A stretch of DNA of 64,000 nt from NCBI GenBank assembly GCA_905221605.1, contig CAJNDS010002422.1:121376-185375 (forward strand). Direction: 5' to 3'. Positions 47,630 to 57,300 of this stretch are shown one piece after another. A program made the position numbers and the translations under genes. The notes under the pieces were generated by a model, which saw only the letters and a program-made list of their open reading frames with translations, made no database searches and was not told where the DNA came from. Origin of the DNA: Symbiodinium natans. Lineage: Eukaryota > Sar > Dinophyceae > Suessiales > Symbiodiniaceae. How positions within the stretch are numbered: position 1 is the stretch's first letter; each line of letters begins with the position of its first letter.

Positions 47630-48705
47630 ACCCCCCCTACCCTCCCGGAAGCACCCACCCCCCCCCTCCCCCCTCCCCGCACTGCAGTTGGTGAGCGGGT
47701 TTTTTGAGTCTGAGCTTAAACCCTGAACCTTACATCTCAAACCTTAAGCCCGAAGCACTCCCCCCCCCCCCTCCCTCTGCCCCCTTCCCCTGCCCCCGTT
47801 CCCCCCCCACTCCCCCTACCCCAATGAGGGGCCTGGCTCAACCCTACGATCAATCCAAGCCCAACCGTCTTGAACCCTGCTCCCAAAAAAACCCTAAACC
47901 CCAAAACGTGAACCTTGAGCCCTAAGCCCTCAATCCTAAACTAAACCATAAACCATAAACCCGGAACCCTAAACCCTAAACCCTGAACCCAACCCTTATT
48001 GCTTGGGGTCCAGCGACTTGGGCGCTGCGGAATCACCATGCTCACGCGGATGCGCTGGGCCGGGCCGAGGCGGGTCGCGTAGCGTTAAAATTAACCAACT
48101 GTACTTAAAACGCACTGATAACCTCCTTAAGTGCCCTAATATGGTTATTAGTACAGTTATAAGTTATAATTGGTTAAGAAGTACCATGAACCTCCAAGTA
48201 GGGAAGGGTTTCAGGGATGGCGGCTCGGGCCGCTGGAGAGGAGGTTCAGGGTTTCGGGTTTAGGGTTTGGGGTTTAGTGTTTCGGGTTTAGGGTTCAAGG
48301 TTTAGTTCTTCAAGACTTCGGCTTCAGGTGATCAAGGCCCTAACTAGGGAGAGAGCTGCTACAACCCACCCTCTTCCCAAAAGCCCTCACACCAAATCCT
48401 ACTCCGCAAAAAGACCAGAACCTCAAGCCCAAAACCGCAACACCTAAACTTAGACCTCCCCCTCTGCTCGCGGATGTTCGATTCTTACTGTTGCTTAGTA
48501 GGGAATGAAGGAATGAGGGTACCCTATATCCCCTATAAGATACCCTTTAAGGGACTCTATAGGGTACCTCATTTCCATTCCCTACTAACCCACAGCAAGC
48601 GAGGTGCCTCAGGAGCTGCTTCAGCTCCTTGACTGTACACGTCTGGCACACAGAGCGGAGCTCCCCCGCATCCAGGGCCGGGGGCGCCGTGCTGCTTTGG
48701 TCCAT
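44908..48705 (-). CDS. RBR-type (RING-IBR-RING) E3 ubiquitin ligase, four exons, complete
   Basis: Exons 48608-48705, 46609-46692, 45428-46259 and 44908-45069 join in frame into a 391-residue protein. It starts at ATG 48705 and ends at a TAG contributed by the first telomere-type repeat after the last exon. All three introns read GC-AG. RING1, IBR and RING2 with the catalytic Cys228 are on exon 3; the C-terminus is Ala/Gln/His-rich. RBR ligases form a thioester on the RING2 cysteine and pass ubiquitin to the substrate. The stop lies about 360 bp from the first solid Rpn2 exon on the same strand. Intron 1 (46693-48607) contains a duplicated segment, C-rich tracts and a palindromic element. Confidence 0.85.
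45288..45357. repeat. Palindromic element, family 1
   Basis: TAGGGAATGAGGTGCC at the left and GTAGGGCACCTACTT at the right, with CCTTTAAGGG at the centre. Lies in RBR intron 3. Confidence 0.65.
45428..46259 (-). CDS. RBR ligase exon 3 (RING1-IBR-RING2)
   Basis: In protein numbering RING1 has Cys71, Cys74, Cys88, His90, Cys93 and Cys96 (CRIC and CGHLACFQC). The IBR has Cys164, Cys169, Cys184 and Cys187. RING2 has Cys215 and Cys218 (KCPKC), then GGCNHMHCTRCGRHFDW with Cys228 in the catalytic position, followed by Cys233, Cys236 and His239. The tail is rich in Ala, Gln and His. At 832 nt it is ten times longer than the Rpn2 exons and free of telomere-type repeats. It ends CAG before GCGTGC, a GC donor; without splicing a TAA follows after five codons. 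Confidence 0.92.
46270..46346. repeat. TTTAGGG array next to RBR exon 3
   Basis: About 11 units starting 10 bp from the exon 3 acceptor. Confidence 0.9.
46609..46692 (-). CDS. RBR ligase exon 2 (EKSELV motif)
   Basis: Sequence NLAVDLNGYVEKSELVDAAV followed by RRLDPDA. It completes the SAP-like motif begun in exon 1. The acceptor is GAGAG before GAAT. The donor AC before GCTCCG keeps the frame into exon 3 (split Thr codon). Assignment rests on motif continuity and position. Confidence 0.75.
46830..47645. repeat. Duplicated segment with C-rich tracts in RBR intron 1
   Basis: Segments starting at about 46837 and 47373 share CCGCCGAGGCC, GGTGTATAGG, TTTTTGCCTCAAATGGG, GGTCCGCAAGCGGA and GGTTCGCCAGGACCAGAGGC. 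Each ends in a C-rich tract; the second includes about 60 uninterrupted C (47570-47629). Confidence 0.9.
48498..48588. repeat. Palindromic element, family 1 (best copy)
   Basis: Arms beginning TAGGGAATGAAGGAATGAGG and ending TACCTCATTTCCATTCCCTA are near reverse complements around CCCTTTAAGGG. Lies 20 bp from the donor of RBR exon 1. Confidence 0.85.
48608..48705 (-). CDS. RBR ligase exon 1 (start codon, KELKQLL helix)
   Basis: It begins MDQSSTAPPALDAGELRSVC and ends TVKELKQLL. The ATG is preceded by a pyrimidine/T-rich stretch on the minus strand. The donor reads AG followed by GCACCT, and joining to exon 2 gives KELKQLLRNLAVDLNGYVEK. That resembles the KELK..L...GVD...C.EKSELV helical motif seen in many algal and plant zinc-finger proteins and in the SAP-like part of MANF. 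A role in substrate binding is inference. Confidence 0.75.
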
Positions 48706-49393
48706 GGCAGATACCAAAAAAAAATAAGGGGGGGGGAAAGACGGGCCAAGCACCCACCTCAGAGCTCCCAAAAGCGGAGTAAGAAGAAGAGAGTGTGGGT
48801 TGCTTTCACCGTCTTTGTCTGGCTGTTCTCTTTGTCCTGGTCATCGTGGGATTGCTACTTACTACATGACCTTCGTGTGAATGTTGCGGACTGCTTGAAG
48901 AGAAAGAACAGGGCTGCGACCGCACCCCCAGTCGGTTCTTCTTTTTCGCCTGCGCACCCTGTGGAGGTTTCCCAAGATGTTTGTTTTGTGGTTTGGTTTA
49001 GGGCTTAGGGTTTAGGGTTTAGGGTTTAGGGTTTAGGGTTTAGGGTTTAGGGTTTTCGGATTTAGGGTTTAGGGTTTAGGGTTTAGGGTTTAGGGTTTAG
49101 GGTTTAGGCTCAGGGTACCCCAAATCCCTAAATCCTAGAGCCTGGCAACCTGCCCTGTGCTGAAGGGCTTCAGAACCGGTTTCAGATTCGGGTTCAAGAA
49201 ATTCGGGGCTTAGGACCCTTGCTTGGAACGACAGCTCCGAACAGCCACAGACAGACGGGTCTACTTGTAGTTCTAAGTGGGGATGCGTACTTATAACCCC
49301 CCCCTAAACCCTGAACCCCAAACCCTAAACCCTAACCCCTAAACCCTAAACCCCACTCATAACAACCCATGAACCTTCAAGCATGCCATGTCA

Positions 49394-51130
49394 CCAGGGG
49401 TTCTCACCTTGCCTCCAGCTATCTTGCCGCCCAGGTATGTACAGTACTTTGCACTTTGGGGTTGCTCTAGGCAATAAAAAAACTCCAAACGATTCGGAAC
49501 ATGCTCCTAAACCCTAAACCCTAAACCCTAAACCCTGAAATAGAGACCTAGAAAAAGGTCGCTGTGGGCCCCCGACTCCCGACACCGATGTGACGGCGAT
49601 CGGCGGGGCGAGGGCAACAGCAGCCATTGCCTGCTGACCTGTTTAGGGTTCAGGGTTTAGGGTTTAGGGTTTTTAGAGTTTAGGGTTCAGGGTCTCCCGA
49701 ACCGAGAGACCCTTCGAAGCTAACTAAAAACCACGCAACCCCAAATCATCCTTAAACCCTAAACCTCCAAAAAGAAACCCTAAACCCCCCTAAAACCCCT
49801 AAAGCCCTCAACCCCCTTGACCCCCACAACCCACAACCCCTAAATCCCCTTACCCCCTGAACCCCTTAGCCCTCAACAAACAACTCCCCAACCTAAGCCT
49901 CCAACCCTACCTTGGCCCTACATGGCCGCCGGCCTGTATGAGCTGATGCCCTCGCAACTTCCACGGAGAACCCAGACCCAGAATGCGCTCTACGTTGCTT
50001 TGCTTTGGGCACGCGCTCTCTCTGGGAGTCAGCATTGCTTGTTGTGGGAGGAGTCTGCAGGCTGTTGGATGTTTCGAATTTTGAGCCAAGCCTGGGTCGA
50101 TTAGGGTCTTGTGAATACAATACAGCACGACGCACTACCATACAGTTCCACATAGGTGTGATATGCTGTAGCGGAAAACAATATGATATAAGATATTCTT
50201 ACGAAATTACAATACAAAATAGGTACAAAAAAGAACGCACATTATAAGACTACATAGGGTAAGAAGCCATAGTAGACCCTGTTGTAGGGACTTGGGGTGG
50301 AGAGATCTGCCCGCTTCGACTACACCGGAAACCTACACCAAGCTCACCCTCAATGCCTTCGGCATCACTCGAGGCCCTGAAGCCTAAACTCTAGTATCAA
50401 AAGCCAACCAGAACAATCATGTCGGGGGTGTGGCCCTCGAAGGGAGGCCACACACATCTTCACACCCCAACCTTGTTGGGGTTTAGGGTTTAGGGCAGAT
50501 TGCCGTAGGGATCCCCTGCCCCATTCCGAACTACTCCCTTCTAGGCATCAGTTCTACGAACCGCCCCGGAGCACTTGACTCCAAACCCCAGCCCTCAAAA
50601 CACGCCAAGAGGTGCAACAGCAGCAACACCACATGCACGAGCGTGTGCTGCGCATATGAATGTATCTACTTATGTGTATGTATATATATATATGTATACA
50701 TACATACATACATACATACATACATACATACATACATACATACATACATAGTGTATATGTATATATATATGTCAGAAGTATGGCAGAGGGCAGGGGCGGA
50801 CAGCAGCCATCACCTCGCGAGGCACCTCGCAGGGCCGAAGCTCTCAAAACGACAGCGATCACGACTTGAGGTTTCTCCTGGTCTACACCCTGATATGCTG
50901 TTCTAATGGGTTCGGGGTTTAGGGTTTAGGGTTTAGGGTTTAGGGTTTAGGGTTTAGGGTTTCGGGTTTAGGGCTTTAGCACTTTAGGTTTTAGGGTTTA
51001 GGGCTTTAAGGTTTAATGGCGTGGGTTCCGAGGCGCTGAGATTCTGGGGTGCTGGGTCACTTCTGCCTGGCCCCTTGACCCACCCGAGGACCCCAAACGC
51101 AGACCCGCGGCCTGAGGCGCTCCTCCTCCA
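49394..51130 (-). CDS. Unassigned coding-like islands between the RING and RBR genes
   Basis: Short open islands on the minus strand: about 51.04-51.13 kb (EERLRPRVCVW or another frame), about 50.33-50.38 kb (ASSDAEGIE before GTGAGC), about 49.93-49.99 kb (VERILGLGSPWKLRGHQLIQ), about 49.57-49.64 kb (AMAAVALAPPIAVTSVSG) and about 49.41-49.44 kb (YLGGKIAGGK before GTGAGA). They could be the end of the RING gene or a separate small gene. No homology recognised; short open frames in GC-rich islands are expected by chance. Confidence 0.25.
50680..50772. repeat. (CATA)n microsatellite
   Basis: About 14 CATA tetramers flanked by TA runs. Confidence 0.92.
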
Positions 51131-52077
51131 AGCAATGGTAAACCCAAAAAGAATTTGAGCAAAAAACTCGCGGTTGAGGGTTTAGGGTTTAGGGTTTCGG
51201 GTTGAGGGTTTAGGGTTTAGGCTTTAGGGTTTAGGGTTTAGGGTTTAGGGTTTAGGGTTTAGGGGTGAAGGGCGGGAGGATGAACGTCGCCTTGCATTCG
51301 CCTGGGACTGAATAGAAACAACTTTAGGCTCAGCCTCTCTGCCTTGTTTTCCGTCGGAGGCCCGAAGTGAAACTGACCTAATGCAACTTCGCCTGGCATA
51401 GTGCTAGGATCATATGGACACCGGGTGTCTGTAGGAACTGCACTGCAGTTGGGAAGACACTCTGGCTGTAAGTTGTTCCGAAAGGACTGAAAGGCCTGCA
51501 GCTCTGTTCGCACAAGCACCCCGCTACCAGGGCACACGCTTCCTTCAAAAATAGAGATCAGACATCTCCGCAAACAATTCCCATGTGATGCAGCTGTCTC
51601 ATGAATGGTAGCTCTTGCTGACGCAATACCGACTGAAAGGAACCTGACAGGCCGGCGGCGAAAGCCATAAACCTTGCTGGAAGGGAGAGTCTGTAAAATT
51701 ACACGATATTGGGAAAAGAGGATTTGCCCGCTCAGAAGTGAACCCGAGAGATGTGGCTCTGAACAGGCTCCTGCACCAACGCATGGGGTAGGAGACTCCC
51801 GAGCAGGTGCATGTAGAGGTGCTCATGCCATTCGGCCAGCATCTTGCCCTGGGAAGTCGCAGTAAAGTACTGTTGCCACGTTGCTGATTACCACGTCTCT
51901 GTACCCCCATGTTCAACATGACAAACATGACAACCACAGGAAGACGGAACTCCCCAAGTCACACTGAAACTTCTCCTAAGCCCAAACCCCAAAGCCCTAA
52001 AAAACATCAAAGCCCCAAAAACAAACCCTAAAACCCCGAAGCCCTGAACAAAACCCAAAACAAACAAACGGACCCGC

Positions 52078-53835
52078 CTGGCACATGGGGCACCGATAGG
52101 GCCGCAGCCTCCCTCGGCAACCTCGTGCAGGGACTTCGTGGAGGTGCACGGGGGGGGAGTTTCATGGGTTTGTTTACAAGGTTTTGGAGTTTAGGGTTCA
52201 GGGTTTAGGGTTCTTTCAAGGGTTTTGAGGGTTTAGGGTTTAGGGTTTAGGGGCTAAAATTTAGGGCTTGGGGTTTAGGGTTGTTTGGGGTTTGCGGCTC
52301 AGGGTTTGGGGAGGCGGGGGGGTTCATGACTAAGCAGGGCATCCGAACCCTGCCGTAGACCCTAAACCCTAAAGCTTCGAACAATTGGAGCTCCCCATCG
52401 TAGTGTCATGTTTAGGGAGCACCTGGGGAGCCCCCCGGAATATGCTAGGAAGGTTTGGGATTTAGGGTTTAGGGTTTAAGGTTTAAGGTTTAGGGTTTAA
52501 GGTTGGGGGCTGCTGTTGTGTGGGGTAGACTTTGAAACCCAGAACAATCTTGGAAGCCCTTTCTGACGTAGTAAGTAGGGTTTAGTAAGGTGGGCTATCG
52601 GGCCTATAGAGTTTCTAGGGTTTGATACTTCGTAGACTTCAAGCCTTCCCCTTTACCCGCCCTTTAAGCCTCCCAAAAGCGGTTTAGGGTTTCTAGGAGA
52701 TATTGAGTCGCCTTACTAAGTCAAAAGAGCTTCCAAGGTACCTGCTGCCTTAGTATGCCTTAGGAGTTTGCCATGAAGGGCAATAAAAGATATCATGTGA
52801 ATACAAGAATTCCGTCAACGATAAAATGTCTATTATAATACTAGGTGGTCTTTTGTACACTACTAATATCTTCATTATGGCACTGGAATTTCTGCCTTTA
52901 CAACTCCCTGTTGTGCCCTGGTGGGATGAAGTCATGTGCCTTCGCAAACACATAGATGCTGGCAGGGGAGAAACAGCACTGCCTGACAGTTGCAATGGGA
53001 GTCGTGCGTCTATTGCGACTGCACCAAAATCTTAGGGTCGAGTGTTTGGGGTCTAGTACCGGGTCTAGGGTTTAGGGTTCAGGGGTTAGGGGGCCATGCT
53101 TTCTACTCTGCGTACACCTCGCACATGAAGCCATCCAAAGGGTAGGCCTTCTTGGCATCTCTGCACACAGCACACAGCTGCTGCTCAAGCCTCAGCGTCT
53201 GCTTGTGCTCTGGCCATCGGCAACCCTGTTGCCTATCAACCACCCCACAAGCCCCATGATCCCCACCCATAAGCCCCCTCGAAAGCCTAAACCCTATCAA
53301 CCCTAAACCTTGAACCCTAAGCCCTAAACCCTAAACCCTACACCCTAAACCCTAAACCCCCAGCACTGAATTTCCACAGCTCCGAGTCTCCGTTGCTACG
53401 TTGGGGCATCGAAGGGTACGAGGCCCCGACTCATCTCGCAGCTGGCTGCGGGCAACTCGCGCACGTGCCTTGGGCGGGAAGGAGGCAGCGACAGTTCGCA
53501 AGGGCAACTAGGGGTTTCAGGTTTAGGGTTAGGGCTTAGGGTTAGGGTTTAGGAACCCTTAAACCCTAACAGCACCCCTTAACCCCGTCGCACCACCTCC
53601 TAGAGTTACGTATTGCCAGCCTTCTATAGAATTCTGCTCAAACCCTACACCCCCCAAAGCCCTAAACTACTGCACAAACCTATCTCAAAACCCCAAACCC
53701 TACAGTGCAATCCGACCTGCAAACCTTTGAACCCTAAACCCTAACCCTAAACCCTAAACCCCAATTGCCCTCCTGAAACTCGCGCCGAAGGGCGCGGGAC
53801 TCGGACTGGAGCTCCGCCAGGCCCGGCCCAGCTTC
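52078..53835 (-). CDS. RING-HC finger protein, C-terminal exons (probable E3 ubiquitin ligase)
   Basis: Four exons read in order on the minus strand: 53773-53835 (EAGPGLAELQSESRALRREF, coiled coil), 53148-53190 (LEQQLCAVCRDAKK), 52940-52982 (AVLFLPCQHLCVCE) and 52078-52121 (CRGRLRPYRCPMCQ). Spliced, they give CAVC, PCQHLCVCEGC and CPMC, a C3HC4 RING of the MGRN1/IAP-like class with correct spacing, split over three exons. Donors are GC. RING-HC proteins recruit E2-ubiquitin. Without splicing the 53148 exon runs to a TAG at 53105 and would lose most of the RING, so splicing is favoured. The final exon with the stop was not identified; an island at about 51.04-51.13 kb is a candidate. Confidence 0.8.
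52549..52740. repeat. Palindromic element, family 4
   Basis: TCTTGGAAGCCCTTTCTGAC and AGTAAGTAGGGT at the left pair with ACTAAGTCAAAAGAGCTTCC at the right. The left arm recurs at 15046-15100 beside Rpn2 exon E33. Confidence 0.75.
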
Positions 53836-54338
53836 CTGTTCTGGGATTTTTAGGGGCTTAGGGTTTAGGGCTTATGGGCTTGTGGGTTTAGGGGCTTAGG
53901 GAAGTTGGGTTTAGGGTTTAGGATTTAGGGTTTCGGGTTTAGGGTTGAGGGCTTTGGATTTAGGATTCAGGGTTTAGGGTTTAGGGTTTAGGGCTTCGGG
54001 TTTAGGACAGCCCCCTTTTCTTTGCAAGTCTGCTGTTTTGTGGGTTTGGGGCGGTTGGAGTTCTCCAGGCCTACGGGCCACCACAACTGTTACAAGGCCC
54101 CGTTCGGAATGGTTCAAGGTTGCGGGATAGGATTCGGGGATCATTGCTTCGGGGCTGGAGGCTCAGGGTTCCGAGTGTAGGAGTCCCAGCCCGAAACCCT
54201 AAACCCGGGTTTAGGGCCCTAAACCCTAAACCCTCAACCTAAACTCTAAACCTAAACCCTAAACCCTAAACCCTAAACAGATGCGCCCCAAACATATGCG
54301 CCCTAGACCCTAAACCCTGTTCAACACGGGGCCCCTGC

Positions 54339-57300
54339 CTCCAGGACGCGCTCGATGTCGTCGGAGCTGACGTCCCCGAGCCTACAGGCGCACGCATGGC
54401 GCTTGGAGGTTTATGTTTGGGCTGCAGGGTTTAGGGTTTTTAGGGTTTAGGGTTTGGGGCTTTGGGGTTTAGGGTTTTTAGGGTTTAGGGTTTTTAGGGT
54501 TTAGGGTTTTAAGGGTTTAGGGTTTAGGGCTTAGGGCTTAGGGTTTAGGGTTTAGGGTTTAGGGTTTAGGGTTTAGGGTTTAGGGTTTAGGGTTTAGGGT
54601 TTAGGGTTTAGGGTTTAGGGTTTAGGGTTTAGGCCTCCCATCTCTGTCCGCTGTGAGGATCCCTATTCTGATGCGCACCCCTTGAAGCTGAGAATCATGC
54701 AGATTAGAGTCATGCTGAAGAACCCAAAACTCTAAGCACCCTGAACTCGAGTATAGGAGACACCCTAAACCCCAAACCCTAAACCCTAAACCCTAAACCC
54801 CCCAGGGAGCTCCCAGAAGTGCAGGGGAAGGCAAGGCTCCGACCCGTTTTTGTGCCGCGACAGCAGGCGCCACTGAGCCGCATCCTTGGGTTGAGGGTTT
54901 AGGGTTTAGGGTTTAGGGTTTAGGGTTTAGGGTTTAGGGTTTAGGGTTTAGGGTTTAGGGTTTGGGGTTTGGGGTTTAGGGTTTAGGGTTTAGGGAGTTT
55001 AGGGTTTGGGGTTTAGGGAGTTTGGGGTTTAGGGAGTTTGGGGTTTAGGGAGTTTGGGGTTTAGGGAGTTTGGGATTTAGGGAGTTTGCGGTTTGGGGTA
55101 GTGGATGTGGAGCAGGCGTTGAGGCGTTCGAGCTTTCGCGGCGAGCATGTTGGATGCGCAAGACATGTTCTTTAAAGGCTGAGTGATATCATGCACGCTC
55201 TTGCCTCTGCATGGCTTTTGGACACTGAACGAACCCTGAAGCCCTTTGTGTGGGATCTCTTCTCTGCGAGGCTTGCATGCACGACCTTCAGTTGACTTTT
55301 TTCTGCAAGCTCTAGCAGCCATCGAACAAAACCTTACCCTAGACCGCCATAACAACGACCAAGACCAAGACCAGCTAATGCTCAACGCTGATCCCCGAGG
55401 ATCTAAACGCCAAATCCAAACCCCAAACCCTAAACGCTAAACCCTCCGCAAAAAGGTCTCCGAAATTAGGGGTAATCTATTCGGGCCTTTTTATAAGGGA
55501 ATCCTACTCTTTGGGGGACTATACTAGGGTTCCCTCAGCCCTGAACCCTGAACCCTAAACCCTAAACCCCGAATTTCGTAAACCCGCAAATGGTCTTGTG
55601 AACCCACCAGGACCCCTACCCGCCGTAGGTGTCCAAGCTCCTGCAGGAACTCTGGGTTTGGGGTTTAGGGTTTGGGGTTTAGGGGTTCGGGTTTCGGGTG
55701 TAGGGTGAAACAGAAAGAATGCTGTGATAAGCAGGAGTATAGCATTCTTGTCCTGCTCACATTCAATGATCTTATCATAGGGTTTAGGAGATTCTGACTT
55801 TGAGGCTTCGACGTTTGTCAGAGCCGGCGGTCCCCGCCCGACCCCCGGGTCCACTCCTCGTCGCGCTGCGCTAGCGCGGCTTGGAGCTCGATCACCTGCT
55901 CTCGGTGGGGTCTCTAATTGGGTTGATGGTTTTTGGGTTTTAGGGGTTTAGGGGTTTAGGGGTTTAGGGGTTTAGGGGTTTAGGGGTTTAGGGGTTTAGG
56001 GGTTTAGGGGTTTAGGTAGGGGTTTAGGGGTTTAGGGGTTTAGGGTTTAGGGGTTTTTAGGGGTTTAGGGTTTAGGGTTTATTAGGGTTTTAGGGGTTTA
56101 GGGGTTTAGGGGGTTTTAGGGTTTAGGGTTTTAGGGGTTTAGGGGTTTATGGGGTTTAGGGGGTTTAGGGTTAGGAGGTTTAGGGGTTTAGGGGTTTAGG
56201 GTTTTAGGGGTTTAGGGGTTTAGGGGTTTAGGGGGTTTAGGGTTTTAGGGGTTTAGGGGTTTAGGGGTTTAGGGGTTTAGGGGTTTTGGGGTTTGGGGGT
56301 TTAGGGGGTTTAGGGTTTAGGGGTTTAGGGGTTTAGGGGTTTAGGGGTTTAGGGGTTTAGGGGTTTAGGGGTTTAGGGGTTTAGGGATGAGGGCCTTCCG
56401 AGAAGTTTCGGACTTTAAGGGCTTTTTGAGGGCTTCAAGCTTCTTAGGGTTGACTTTGGGTTGACCCCTGATAAAGGAAGGTGCAACTCAGAAGACGGAG
56501 CAGTGCTTGCGCCAAACGGAGAAAGACATCTTGAACATGAGCTCAGCCAAAAGCACGCATGCTCCGCGGACGTAGCGGCCGAAAAAACGTCGTTGCCATG
56601 GTTTTTCGGAGGGGCTTGAATTGGCGTAGAACGTTCGTGCAAGAAAGATCTGGACCATCAAAGTCTGCGGAAAAACACACAAGTAACGAAACATCTTCCT
56701 CATGACCAGCCCTCTTTGGAGCCCTTACGAAGACCCTTCTCTCCCTAAAACCCTACAAACAATTACTGCAAAAAGCCTCAGCGCGCTCCCAAAGCTTGTT
56801 CTTCCCTTGCCTGAAAATAATGGGTTTCATATTCTCTTGGGGCTTTCCGAAGACAACATGACTAGTTCATGGTTGGGGTCGTAATAAAATTTAACTTCAT
56901 ATTCCTTATTGGGTTCAAGTACCCTTTAAAAATGTAGAATGATACCCAACTATGACCAAGATGAGTTCCCTTTAGGAAGCCACGGCTTTGGTGCCTTTGC
57001 GGCCAAGCGCTCGACCTCGGCTTCCTCCTGACGAAGCCTGTGTTTAGGGCTTACGGTTTATAGGGTTTGGGGATTCTTGGGTTTAGGGTTTGGGGTTTAG
57101 GGTTTGAGGTCTGGGGCCTCAGGCCTAAGGTTCAGAGTTCAGCGTTTCTGGGGGTTGGCCCAACTACCGCAGTTTCCTTGTTGAGGGGGTTTCTTCTGGT
57201 TTTGCGGGGGAGTTGGGGGCCGTTAGGGTCTAGAATGTTAAACGGAAGAATGTTACACGGAATATATGGTTGGGGCCTCAGAATGCAAGAGCCGTTCGAC

